Positions 41,062 to 49,120 of a stretch of 64,000 nt of DNA are shown piece after piece. This DNA is from JAPPLB01 sp965204095 (GTDB taxonomy: Bacteria > Acidobacteriota > Terriglobia > Bryobacterales > UBA6623): assembly GCA_965204095.1 (NCBI GenBank), contig OZ241991.1, forward strand, positions 5,518,001-5,582,000, in the 5' to 3' direction. The notes below the pieces were generated by a model. That model had not been told where the DNA came from. It did no database searches and worked only from the letters and a program-made list of their open reading frames with translations. How positions within the stretch are numbered: the first letter of the stretch is position 1; each line of letters opens with the position of its first letter. Position numbers and translations under genes: made by a program.

Positions 41062-41158
41062 CCGCAACGAGTTTAGCGGGGGCGTGGTGACCCGCTCTCT
41101 GAGCGGTGGCGCCCGCTAACCCACCAAGGACGCTTCATCGTTCCTTGGCTCTTCCTTA

Positions 41159-41188
41159 GGGGGGCCGGTTTCCGGCCCCCGTTTTCTT
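41159..41188 (+). terminator. Rho-independent terminator
   Basis: GGGGCCGG / CCGGCCCC stem closed by a short T-rich loop, then GTTTTCTTT. It lies 100 bp after the secreted-protein stop. Confidence 0.8.
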
Positions 41189-41230
41189 TGGTATTCTTAC
41201 GCCAACCGCATTTTCTCCGAACACTCCATT

Positions 41231-41259
41231 CCCGCCGCGGCCTTCTCGGCGGGTTTTTT
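41231..41259 (+). terminator. Rho-independent terminator
   Basis: CCCGCCG / CGGCGGG stem followed by six T. It may end an upstream transcript or insulate the phage-tail genes. Confidence 0.75.
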
Positions 41260-41328
41260 ACGGCCTCAGCCGGCTGGGCTGTCTGTCATGCACCGTTTCC
41301 TGGCGGCCCTCTCGCTGATGGCAATGCC

Positions 41329-41538
41329 ATGACCGCCTACGCCACGAAGGACGGCGACGTGATCGACGGCGTGTGCCGGCGCTTCTACGGCCGCGAGGCG
41401 GGGGCCGGAGAAGCCGTTCTGGAGGCCAATCCGGGGCTGGCCGGTCTCGGCGCGGTGCTGCCCGCCGGCACGGTCGTCAAGCTGCCGCACCTGCCGCGTC
41501 CGCTCGAAACGATGCCGACCGTGAAGCGGTGTGACTGA
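41329..41538 (+). CDS. phage tail protein X (LysM-like)
   Basis: 69 residues: MTAYATKDGDVIDGVCRRFY, then AVLEANPGLAGLGAVLPAGT and VVKLPHLPRP. This is the P2 gpX pattern (GDVLDxIC..YG ... VLEANPGLA..G..LP.G..I.LP), part of the tail assembly set. It lies directly upstream of a broken gpD gene, the normal P2-like gene order. Confidence 0.85.
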   Translation: MTAYATKDGDVIDGVCRRFYGREAGAGEAVLEANPGLAGLGAVLPAGTVVKLPHLPRPLETMPTVKRCD

Positions 41539-41542
41539 GCGC

Positions 41543-42509
41543 ATGGCACCCCAATTCCACATCGTGGTCGAAGGCCGGGGGGGCGTGACGGCGCAGGTCC
41601 GCGGGCGGTTGCTGAGCTTGCGCGTGCGGGACGAAGGGGGATGCGGTCGAGATCCGGCTGGATGACCGTAGCGGGGAGACGGAGCTGCCCCGGCGGGGCG
41701 GGGCGCTCGAGGTCGATCTGGCTACGAGGCGAGCGGGCGGGTGGCCATGGTCTGCTGCGTGGTGGACGGGGTCGGGCCGTCCGGGCCGCCGGAAACGCTC
41801 ACCGTGCGGGCCACGGCGGCCGATATGCACACCGCGGCGAAACAGCGCAAGACGCGCTCGTGGTCGGAGGTGACGGTCGGCGGCCTGCTGTCCACCATCG
41901 CCCGCGATCACGACCTCGATCCCAGGGTCGAGCGCGGGCTGGCGGAGATCGTGCTGCCCCACGTGGACTAGACCGGCGAGTCGCACCTGCACCTGGTGAC
42001 AAGGCTGGGAGAGAGGTACGACGCGGCGGCCCCGGCCGGCGGGAGGATGCCTGGTGTTCGCGTGGCGGGGCGCCGGCAGGAGCGCCGCACGGGGTGCCGT
42101 GACGGCGCTGCGGGTGAGCCGCGAGCAGGCCGGAGAGTGCCGTGTGACGTTCAACGACCGGTGGCGCTACGGCTCGGTCAGGGCCTGCTGGTGCAATCGC
42201 GCAACCGGACGCCGGCAAGAGGTGACGGCAGGGAGCGGCGAGCCCGTCTACGCCCTCCGGGACGACCAGGTCGACGCCCGGACAGCCCGCTACGCCGCCC
42301 AGGCCCGGCTGGACCCCCTGAACCGTGGAGCGGTGACGCTGAGCCTCTCCCTGCGCCCCGCAGCGCCCACCGCAAGCGCCGAGACACCGCTCACCCTGAG
42401 CGGCTTTCGTGACGGCGTAGACGGCCGCTGGATCGTCACCCGTGTCAGCCGTGAACTCAGCGCAGGGGGGCTCACGGCCGAGGCCGAGGCCGGGCAACCT
42501 ACGGCGTAG
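41543..42509 (+). pseudogene. phage late control protein D (gpD), multiply frameshifted
   Basis: Read across frames: MAPQFHIVVEGRGGVTAQVR, DAVEIRLDDRSGETELPRRG, TLTVRATAADMH, KQRKTRSWSEVTVGGLLSTI, HLHLVTRLGERYDA, then FNDRWRYGSVRACW and LSLSLRPAAPT, ending in TAG. This is the gpD tail-hub order (DRSG..LPRRG, A.AADM...RKTRSW....L..IA, H.LTRLG..YDA). At least three frame breaks and a TAG (HVD-stop-TGE) make it dead. A remnant of a P2-like prophage. Confidence 0.82.
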
Positions 42510-42690
42510 TCGCGATTCTGGTATGTACTTACAATCGGCGTCATTCGGTGTATGGCTTGTGACTTCCAGGGATTTGCAAATTGTTTTCATCGACTTCGGC
42601 AATTCGGCGCGTCCCGCGTCCGGCTCTTGGTTCGAGCCCGCGCTCTCAGGCGGAACGGCGTCATGCTGCGGATGCGGCGAGGGCCGGACC

Positions 42691-43557
42691 ATGAAGAGCC
42701 CCGACGAGGTTCATCGCGAGAACGAAGCGTTGCGGGAGCGCATCTCGCGGCTGAGCGCGGCCAGCGTGCGCATCAGCGCCAGCCTCGACCTCAACACCGT
42801 CCTGCAAGAGGCCGCCGGCCGCGCCGCGGCCGGCGTCTTCCCGAGCCGCGGCTCCGCTGCCCGGCAAGCGCGCGAGCCGGCACGCATCCTGGTGGTCGAC
42901 GACGACCCCCTCACGCTGCGGTTCGTTCGCGATGCTCTCGCGGAGGCCGGCTACGCGTCGCACTTGACGGCCGAACCTGAGGAGATAGCCGGCCTCGTCA
43001 AGAAGCACCAGCCCCAGTTGGTCCTGCTGGACCTGCGGCTGCCCGGAAAAGACGGCATCGAGTTGATGCGGAGCGTTCCCGAGTTGGCCGCTCTGCCGGT
43101 CATCTTCATCTCCGCCTACGGCCGCGACGAGACGGTCGCCAAGGCCCTCAAGGCCGGAGCGGCCGACTACATCGTCAAGCCCTTCTCGCCGACGGAGCTG
43201 ACGGCGAGAGTGCAGGCGGCCTTGCGCCAGCGGGCCGAACAGGAGCCCTTCCTGCTGGGGGATCTGTCCATCCACTACAAGCAGCGCCGCGTCACCGTGG
43301 CCGGCCGGCCGGTCGAGTTGACCCTCACCGAGTACGAGCTGCTGCGGCTGCTCTCGCTCAACGCCGGACGCGTGCTGACCTACGAGACCCTCATGCAGCA
43401 GGTGTGGGGCGGTTGGGACAGCCCCGGCACGTATCGCGTGCGCACCTTCGTCAAGAAGCTCCGCCGCAAGCTGGGCGACGACGCGGGCAGGCCGGCCTGC
43501 ATCCAGACCGAGCGCGGCGTCGGCTACCGCATGCCCATGCCGGAGGACGACCCGTGA
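42691..43557 (+). CDS. response regulator made by in-frame loss of the kinase core
   Basis: 288 residues. Residues 1-40 are the N-terminal coil of the 36550 kinase. From residue 41 on, the sequence continues with its linker, receiver (D114 in VLLDLRLP, ADYIVKPFS) and winged helix. Exactly 499 codons (1,497 bp) are missing, between two AAGAG pentamers (36665 and 38162 in the parent). GAF, PAS, HisKA and HATPase are all lost. The receiver keeps its acidic pocket, so it could be phosphorylated by another kinase or act constitutively. Promoter region and downstream repeat were duplicated with it. Confidence 0.9.
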   Translation: MKSPDEVHRENEALRERISRLSAASVRISASLDLNTVLQEAAGRAAAGVFPSRGSAARQAREPARILVVDDDPLTLRFVRDALAEAGYASHLTAEPEEIAGLVKKHQPQLVLLDLRLPGKDGIELMRSVPELAALPVIFISAYGRDETVAKALKAGAADYIVKPFSPTELTARVQAALRQRAEQEPFLLGDLSIHYKQRRVTVAGRPVELTLTEYELLRLLSLNAGRVLTYETLMQQVWGGWDSPGTYRVRTFVKKLRRKLGDDAGRPACIQTERGVGYRMPMPEDDP

Positions 43558-44260
43558 GGCCATCGCCGGCCCTGGCGCGATTCCCCGCCAACGCCGCTTC
43601 GCCGCGCCGACCGCTCCCTTGAAGAACCGGGCCTGCCGTCCGCCGGCCCCGAACGGACGATTTTCTTCAATAGGTCACCAAGATAACACAACATAGGCCC
43701 AATAGTACACCCCAAGTACACTCCAAAGGTATAACAATGAATCGTATTGACTTGCAGTATGTCAATATGAGCGCGAGGGCCTCAAAGCATGGCTGAGGGA
43801 TGCGGGGCTATGCCCCGCACCGCCTCGCGCCATCATCATACGGCTTCATCCCGAAGCACGGCGGTCACCACTTGGCTGCCGTACCCCCACGAATTAACGA
43901 TGGCGGACCGGGCTCTGGGCATCAACGTGACTGTTCAGGGACGTTCAGGAACGACCGGGGTCCGGCCCGTTTGCGCATTCGTACGGCATCATTCACTGGG
44001 TGCGCTCCTCCTTGCCTTGAACAACGGCCACCGTTCGGGCCAAGGAACCGCGACGGGCCGGCAACCGCACAGGGGCTCGTCGCCACTCGATGCATCTCTT
44101 CAACAGACTGGGGCTGCCCCCCTTCGGTGGCAGCCCCGATTTCTGCACGCGTCTGGAGCGGGATGCGCCCGCTGCGGGGGTAACCCTTTCTACCCCTTGT
44201 GCCCGCCCGGCCGATCCGGGGCGCGTGCTCCCGGTTGCTGATGGGACAGTTGGGATAGGC
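43558..44260. other. non-coding region, duplicate of 38.9-39.2 kb then unique
   Basis: The first 250 bp repeat the region behind the full-length kinase. A GCGGGGC-TAT-GCCCCGC hairpin lies at 43802-43818, and CATACGGC-type motifs at about 43837 and 43979. No supported gene. Confidence 0.55.
43705..43767 (+). promoter_or_regulatory. direct-repeat plus palindrome module, copy 2
   Basis: GTACAC at 43705-43710 and 43716-43721 (11 bp apart). TATTGAC 43745-43751 faces GTCAATA 43761-43767 across nine bases (TTGCAGTAT). Confidence 0.6.
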
Positions 44261-44530
44261 ATGTCGTCGAATCACCGAAAGGACCCTGAATATTTGCAGG
44301 GGCAACTTCAAGTGCTGAGACTGTTTGCCGAGTTGGCGATCGACAAGATCGGCCACGGTGAACGGTCACGGCTGAAGGGAATTCTCGGTGATCATCTCCG
44401 TCTCGAGGCGGCGGTTCGGGCGGATGAGCCCTTGCTCTTTCAAGGAGTCGAGGCCGCGGTCACAGAACTTGCGGCCCGTCTCGATGACTTGATTCCGCCA
44501 ACGATGAGCCGCCCGCGCGGCAAGGTTTGA
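44261..44530 (+). CDS. hypothetical helical protein, 89 aa
   Basis: Begins MSSNHRKDPEYLQGQLQVLR, then LFAELAIDKIGHGERSRLKG and helices to the end (FQGVEAAVTELAARLDDLI). The start is supported only by a weak GGGATAGGC. It is soluble, and I recognise no family. It precedes two further small genes of phage-like character. Confidence 0.5.
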   Translation: MSSNHRKDPEYLQGQLQVLRLFAELAIDKIGHGERSRLKGILGDHLRLEAAVRADEPLLFQGVEAAVTELAARLDDLIPPTMSRPRGKV

Positions 44531-44657
44531 TCTCTTCTTGTTGAGGATTCACGAGTGTCCGCTTCTTGATCTGGCAGGGAAGCTATGGAAGGGGGACGGC
44601 GGCGCGCCCCGAAAAAGTGGCGCCGGGATTCAGGCCCCCGCATGTAGGAGGAAACAG

Positions 44658-44888
44658 ATGGATCAATCCGACCCCCACGTCACCGGCAATGAACTGAAGC
44701 TGTTTCAGCGCGAGATGAAGGTCATGTTCGCGGCGCAGGAGAGGAAGCTGGACGCGCATCTCGAAACGGCCGTCGGGATGCTCTCGGACCTGACGGAGAG
44801 CGTCCGGCACCTGAGCGTGATCGAAGGCCGGCTCGAACGGCGCCTGGAGGCCATCGAGAGCCTGCTGACCGCCCGTCGCACGGGCTGA
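44658..44888 (+). CDS. small coiled-coil protein, 76 aa
   Basis: TAGGAGGA lies 8 nt before the ATG. The protein is almost entirely helical with heptad-like spacing (LKLFQREMKVMFAAQERKLD, LETAVGMLSDLTESVRHL, IEGRLERRLEAIESLL). A structural or accessory phage protein is plausible, given gpX/gpD upstream and gpG downstream. No family assigned. Confidence 0.55.
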   Translation: MDQSDPHVTGNELKLFQREMKVMFAAQERKLDAHLETAVGMLSDLTESVRHLSVIEGRLERRLEAIESLLTARRTG

Positions 44889-44929
44889 CCCCGCGCTGCG
44901 CCTCCGCCCCCATCCTCGAGGAGCCCGGC

Positions 44930-45148
44930 ATGGACGACCTCACCCGCTTCGAAATCATCCGCGACCACTCCGGCCTGCTGCGCTGGCGCCTGCGCGTCGG
45001 CGGCGAGTGCGTCGCCGCGTCGACCCGCGCCTTCACCCGCAAGGGTCTCTGCGAGATCTCGATCAACCTCGCGCGCCGCGGCCTCGACGCCCCCGTCATC
45101 GACCTGGACGATCGGCCCTGTTCGGTGCGGGCTCCATCTCCTTCATAA
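44930..45148 (+). CDS. YegP/DUF1508-like small protein
   Basis: 72 residues: FEIIRDHSGLLRWRLRVGGE, CVAASTRAFTRKGLCEISIN. This resembles one YegP unit (F.iykD..G.yRWRL.a.NG..ia.S...y.sk...). The SD is GAGGAG. Such proteins are small and of unknown function. Confidence 0.5.
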   Translation: MDDLTRFEIIRDHSGLLRWRLRVGGECVAASTRAFTRKGLCEISINLARRGLDAPVIDLDDRPCSVRAPSPS

Positions 45149-45426
45149 AGAGGATTGAGGAGCCGGGCGGGTCGGTTTCGTGCCAGGGCATCTGTGGCGG
45201 CGGGGCCTGTGGAATCACAAACCCAACACGAAACCACGGAAGTCCTGACGCTGAAGCCCGCGCCGCGCTGGCCGCCAGGCCCGCTGACGGCGAGAATGAA
45301 GACCGCTGGATCGCCGTGATCGGGTGGCTTGCCCTGGCCGCCGCCCTCGCCCTGCCGGGATTCGACTGGTTCCGCGAGCCAGGCGCTTTTCTACACGGAG
45401 TAACGATCCACCTTTTTTTCGATGCC

Positions 45427-45706
45427 GTGATCGAGACCGAATGCGGCGACCGCCAGGTGCGGGCGGCGCTACGGCGCCTGGCCGCTTCCGGCGCCGACAT
45501 GAGGCCGGCGTTGCGCGAGACCGCGGCGGCGCTCGAGGCCGAGGCGCAGAAGTCGTTCCAGCGGCAGGGCTTGACGGAGGGCGGGGCCTGGGCCGACCTT
45601 CAGGAATCCACCAAGCGCGCCCGCGAGCGGATTGGCAAAGTGGCCCGGCCCGATCTTCCCGCTGCACGGACGCCTCGCCGGAAGCCTCACCAGCCGCACG
45701 ATCTTT
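45427..45706 (+). pseudogene. phage virion morphogenesis (gpG/tail completion) protein, truncated
   Basis: Frame one: VIETECGDRQVRAALRRLAA, MRPALRETAAALEAEAQKSF and AWADLQESTKRARERIGK. After one frameshift it continues WPGPIFPLHGRLAGSLTSRT. This is the Phage_tail_S pattern (.D.RP.L..IA..L.....F..Q...W..L...T..R.......L..tGrL..S). The C-terminus is replaced by family A sequence. Confidence 0.7.
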
Positions 45707-45960
45707 CCGTATGGGTTCACCGGCGATACGCAACGCAAGCTGGAGGCCCTCGACGACGTGCGGGTCGGCAAGTGGGAGCTGGCCGACAAGGCGTTCGGCG
45801 GCCATCGGCCGTCATTCGCGACCGCAGAGCAGCTCACGTTCCTGCCACTGCCGAGCAACAGCAGCTTCAGCGGCTGGCACGCCTTCCGCGCCCACCTTCG
45901 TTCGCTGGAAGCGATCGTTGCTGAGCATCGCGAGGTCGAGCGCAACTCCCACCCGATCGG
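45706..45960 (+). pseudogene. family A C-terminal fragment fused to the phage gene
   Basis: The frame runs on from the phage gene as FPYGFTGDTQRKLEALDDVR, then LTFLPLPSNSSFSGWHAFRA and HLRSLEAIVAEHREVE, the C-terminal half of a family A protein. The W-H and C-x2-C part is gone. The junction at about 45705 marks recombination between prophage and array DNA. Confidence 0.7.
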
Positions 45961-45984
45961 GCACTTGCGCTTCCCTGTCCTGGC

Positions 45985-46033
45985 GGGCTCTCCGCTTTCC
46001 GCCAGGTACAGGCAAGCGGAAAGCTCCCAACCC
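45985..46033 (+). promoter_or_regulatory. array leader stem-loop, copy 16 (outlying)
   Basis: Arms at 45994-46002 and 46016-46024 are intact. The outer stem GGGCT/AACCC has a mismatch. It precedes a decayed family B gene whose start codon is lost. Confidence 0.78.
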
Positions 46034-46059
46034 TGACTCCCAGCAGGACACCTTCTCCC

Positions 46060-46498
46060 TGACCCGACAGGACAAGGAAAACAACACTTGCCGCGAGAAC
46101 GGGATCATCGACACGGCGCCGCTGATCGAGCCTCTCGGCGAATCCGGGAAAGGTGACCTTCGCGCCACCGATTCCGTAGCAGGGCTGTACCAACAGGGCG
46201 GTCGTATCTTCCGCCGCGGGTTCGAACAGGCCGACCTTGAACACATCGCCGGCTTCCTCGTCGTCCACGACGGCAACCACCTGATCGAACGGCGCGGCCA
46301 GTGCCGCGAATCCATCAGATGCTCCTGTTGCTCTGGATCGCGTCCGGATCGAACGACATCATCCGGATCGGCCGGAAATACCAACTCGGAAACAGCAGCC
46401 TCTCGATGCAGGACAAGCTCGAACGCAATCCCTCGCTGCGCATGTCCATTCCCGCCATGGTCGATTACGCCTGGATCGATCCGGCGAGCGCCTCGTAA
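46060..46498 (+). pseudogene. family B (DUF29-like) remnant
   Basis: Frame one: DTAPLIEPLGESGKGDL, SVAGLYQQGGRIFRRGFEQA, LEHIAGFLV. After a frameshift: HQMLLLLWIASGSN, LERNPSLRMSIPAMVDYAW, then stop. It corresponds to B4 without its C-terminus. No ATG follows the leader (CTG in its place). Confidence 0.68.
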
Positions 46499-46509
46499 GG
46501 ATGACCGCC

Positions 46510-46980
46510 ATGAAGCCGCGGCCACATACCGGCACCATGTCCGGCCTGCTGGAAACGGCCATTGCCGACGCCCGCAGGCTCGGCCGCGGCCTGTACGATC
46601 CGCATTGCCGGAACGGGCACCTCCCCAACAGCCAGGGCTTTGGCGAAATCTGCCGGGCCGCCAGCTTCCCGGCCGGAACCCTCGGTTGCTCTTCGACGGT
46701 CCGGACCGCGCCCTGGGATTTTCCCGGCAAGACGCAGGCGAAGCACGAAGCCCGCAACGCGATGCGTACCGGCTCCTGGCTCGAAGCCTGCCGCCTTGTC
46801 TGCCAGCACAGGCCCCCTGTTGAAATCGAAGCCCGCCTGTGCCGCCTGCCAACGCCCTCCTGGGCCGCCTTCGTCGGCTGGCGCGCGTTCAACTCCCACC
46901 TGAAGTCGCTCGAAGCGATCCTTCCCGGGCTGCGCGGGATCGAGTCGGACGACGAACAATTTCATGCCTTGAAAGGATGA
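46510..46980 (+). CDS. family A array protein, A7/A8 chimera with lost motif residues
   Basis: 156 residues. The N-terminal half follows A7 (HLPNSQGFGEICRAASFPAG, TLGCS). The C-terminal half follows A8 (RTGSWLEACRLVCQHRPP, VEIEARLCRLPTPSW, SLEAILPGLRGIE). The hallmark residues are damaged: W-H is G-H, the first Cys of C-x2-C is Gly, and LAG is RAA. Recombination between tandem paralogs followed by decay explains both. The frame is open, but function is doubtful. Confidence 0.65.
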   Translation: MKPRPHTGTMSGLLETAIADARRLGRGLYDPHCRNGHLPNSQGFGEICRAASFPAGTLGCSSTVRTAPWDFPGKTQAKHEARNAMRTGSWLEACRLVCQHRPPVEIEARLCRLPTPSWAAFVGWRAFNSHLKSLEAILPGLRGIESDDEQFHALKG

Positions 46981-46985
46981 CTCCC

Positions 46986-47441
46986 ATGAAGCCCGATCAG
47001 CTTCCCGGCACGCGCCACGAACTGCTCACCCTGGCGGTCGCCGACGCCCGCAGCCTCAAGCGCAGCGACTGCCTGCCCGGCTTCGGCGACTGACATACCC
47101 CCAAAGGGCACGGCCGGTGCGCGATCTGCCTGGCGGGAGCCGTGCTGGCCGGTCCGCTGGGTTGCTCTCCCATCGAAGAGGCGAAGCCCTGGCTTCTCTC
47201 CTATCTGTACCAGCGCAAGCTGGGAGCCCTCGCCGACGCCCGCTGCGGCAACTGGATCGAAGCCTTCCTGCACATGCACTTGCGGATGCCCCCGCGTGGG
47301 ATCTTCCAGCGCCTGGTCCACCTTCCCTCTCCCCGCTGCTCACGCTTCTCCGGATGGGAACCGTTCGACGCCCACCTGCAGCCTCTCGAATCCATCGTGC
47401 CCTCGTTGCGCGAGATCGAACGGGAGTTCCTCCCTGGCCGA
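46986..47441 (+). pseudogene. family A remnant, paralog of A9
   Basis: MKPDQLPGTRHELLTLAVAD, then GFGD-stop: the Trp codon of the W-H motif is TGA. The frame then continues CAICLAGAVLAGPLGCSP ... LESIVPSLREIEREFL. The normal stop is also lost (TGA in A9, CGA here), so the frame would run on past the end of the family A homology. Confidence 0.75.
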
Positions 47442-47763
47442 GCACTCCCCCGAACCCTGGACCCTCGTGAAGTCCTGTCACGGCCCCGAATGGACCGAGG
47501 ACGGCCGCTGCTTCATTCACGCCGGTCCCTGGCGCGTCGCCACCGTTCACGCTCGCCAGCCCGGCATCGACGCCGTCGACAACGCCCGGCTCGTCAAGGC
47601 GGCGCCCTTGTTGCTCAGAGCTCTCAAGACCCTTCTGCCCGTCGCGCAGGCGTTCGAGAAGCAGGCCGGCCGGGGCGCCGGCGGCCGCAGGGGCGGTACG
47701 GTTCTCGAGCTGGCCCGCAAGGCCATCGACGAGGCCGAAGAGGATGCACGAAAGCAGCAATGA
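47434..47763 (+). CDS. phage-type hypothetical protein, CTG start
   Basis: 109 residues, intact paralog of the broken gene at 17476: SPEPWTLVKSCHGPEWTEDG, GPWRVATVHARQPGIDA, NARLVKAAPLLLRALKTLLP. The start that is ATG in the other copy is CTG here (ATGGCTGA has become CTGGCCGA), so initiation is uncertain. Ends EDARKQQ, 1 nt before the next gene. Confidence 0.55.
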   Translation: MAEHSPEPWTLVKSCHGPEWTEDGRCFIHAGPWRVATVHARQPGIDAVDNARLVKAAPLLLRALKTLLPVAQAFEKQAGRGAGGRRGGTVLELARKAIDEAEEDARKQQ

Positions 47764-47764
47764 C

Positions 47765-47944
47765 ATGAAGCACACCCATACCATCGCCTTCCGGGATCAC
47801 ATCGGCGGCCATAGCGGCACCGCCGAACGGTTCGAGGACGGCCCCGCCTGCCGGATTTCCGTTCCGGCCGGCGAGGGCCGCCAGCGCATCGAGAAGCTGA
47901 TCAACTCCTTCGTCGTCGCTCTGTGGGGGGATGCCTGCCCGTGA
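47765..47944 (+). CDS. hypothetical protein, 59 aa
   Basis: MKHTHTIAFRDHIGGHSGTA, then FEDGPACRISVPAGEGRQRI and EKLINSFVVALWGDACP. A separate gene here; in the other copy only its first 20 residues survive, fused to the next gene. It overlaps the downstream start (GTGA at 47941-47944). Confidence 0.55.
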   Translation: MKHTHTIAFRDHIGGHSGTAERFEDGPACRISVPAGEGRQRIEKLINSFVVALWGDACP

Positions 47945-48255
47945 ACTACGACTTTCCCAACCTCACCTTCGTCAAGGACAAGCGCCGGCGCTTCGAGCTG
48001 CTCGATGCCGGAGGCTGGCTGGACTTCGCCAGCGGCGCCTGGGACCGTGGCCGCAACGTGCGCCGCGCCCAGTGCGGCCGTTGCACCGTTCCCGTAGCTG
48101 CAGGGCAGGGCAGTGTCTGCAACGAGTTCCTCTCCGACGGCTACCGCGTCGTCACGCGCTGTCTCTGCCCCCGATGCGAGGCCCGCTTCGCGGCCGATCC
48201 TCGATGCATTGAATCGTCTCCCGGTCCGGACGACGCTCCGCAATCCACTCGCTGA
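47941..48255 (+). CDS. zinc-finger-type protein, GTG start
   Basis: 104 residues: VNYDFPNLTFVKDKRRRFEL, WDRGRNVRRAQCGRC, AAGQGSVCNEFLSDGYRVVT, RCLCPRCEAR. Cys pairs CGRC and CPRC with C between suggest a zinc ribbon. The full-length form of the fused gene at 17806. Its 3' end overlaps the convergent DUF6166-like gene by about 100 nt. Confidence 0.6.
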   Translation: MNYDFPNLTFVKDKRRRFELLDAGGWLDFASGAWDRGRNVRRAQCGRCTVPVAAGQGSVCNEFLSDGYRVVTRCLCPRCEARFAADPRCIESSPGPDDAPQSTR

Positions 48256-48511
48256 TCCTGGCGGCCTCGATCTTTCCGACTGCGAACGGCATCCGCGCCC
48301 CGAAAGCCCACTGGAACGCCTGATGATGCTCGGCGGCGAAGTCCCTCTCGCCGGTCGCCTCCAGCAGGATGTTGAGCGCCAGCTCCGCCGCTCCGCTGCC
48401 TCCCGATCCCCACTCGAAACCCGCAGGGCTGTGCCGCACCCAGGTCTGCGTCGCGCCCTCGACCCGCACCAGGCCGGCCTCGCGCCGGCACACGATATCG
48501 CTCACCCCCAT
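48152..48511 (-). CDS. DUF6166-like protein, second copy
   Basis: 119 residues. MGVSDIVCRREAGLVRVEGA, WVRHSPAGFEWGSGGSGAAE, LLEATGERDFAAEHHQAFQW. Close to the copy at 18017, with a longer C-terminus (ECIEDR-type tail). The GYGGSG of the family is GSGGSG here. Function unknown. Confidence 0.65.
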   Translation of the reverse strand: MGVSDIVCRREAGLVRVEGATQTWVRHSPAGFEWGSGGSGAAELALNILLEATGERDFAAEHHQAFQWAFGARMPFAVGKIEAARISEWIAERRPDRETIQCIEDRPRSGPRIGGRDSA

Positions 48512-48564
48512 TCGTCGAACCCCCTCGGCCCTCTTCGCAGACGGACGCCGGGAGCGCGGTCGTG

Positions 48565-48607
48565 GCCCACGTCGAGGCCGGGCGCGCCGGCCTTCGCGAC
48601 GTGGGGC
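48565..48607. repeat. long GC-rich hairpin, copy 2
   Basis: GCCCACGTCG ... CGACGTGGGGC with inner AGGCCGG/CCGGCCT. Compared with copy 1, the inner stem gains a pair, so the structure is kept. Confidence 0.6.
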
Positions 48608-49004
48608 GGCGTGCCCGTCGAGCGGCCGCGTCCAGGCCAGCGCCGATGGGCGCTGCTCGATTTCCCGTCGCGCTGCGGTGCCCGTTACGTCACGGCCGCC
48701 GTGCCGTGCCGTGTTCTGTTGACGGGTACTCGTTTCCGGTCGCTCCTGGGGTCGCTCTCGCGCGGTACGGTTTCGGCCTCTTCGGCCGTCGTGCTCGCTG
48801 CCTTCGGGAAAAAGCCTGGCTGTGCGGCCGCTGACCTGGCGTTTCGCCCTGCGGCGGACCCCCGCTGCCCCCGGTTTCGAGGCCCGATCATGCCGCGATC
48901 GCCGCTTCCGGGGCCCTTGGTCGTTGCCCGGCCGCCCGCTCCCCGGCTGCGGCTTCGCCGCCGTTTCCGGAGCTCGCGTCCCCCTGCCGGCCGCCTTCTC
49001 TCCC
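48608..49004. other. intergenic, paralogous to 18.43-18.64 and 27.36-27.45 kb
   Basis: No gene supported. The first half matches the region behind the first DUF6166 copy. The last 80 bp match the region before the dead parA. The two blocks are adjacent here but 9 kb apart in the first copy, where the kinase, LRR gene and IS5 lie between. Confidence 0.6.
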
Positions 49005-49021
49005 ACGCACTTGAAGTGCGT
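49005..49021. promoter_or_regulatory. 17-bp palindrome upstream of parA, copy 2
   Basis: ACGCACTT-G-AAGTGCGT, identical to 27447-27463, 100 bp upstream of the intact parA. TTGCCAGAATCCTGAATCCG follows as a promoter candidate. Confidence 0.6.
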
Positions 49022-49120
49022 AGCCGCGTGGTCCGGACTTGCCAGAATCCTGAATCCGTGCAGAATTGAAGTGATGCAGGCTTGCACGCTTGCAGACCGG
49101 CAACGACGGAGACCATGCCT

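Noticed and set aside
4378..46033. Leader repeats as CRISPR repeats
   Set aside because: Spacing is 380-2600 bp with genes between. There are no spacer-sized intervals.
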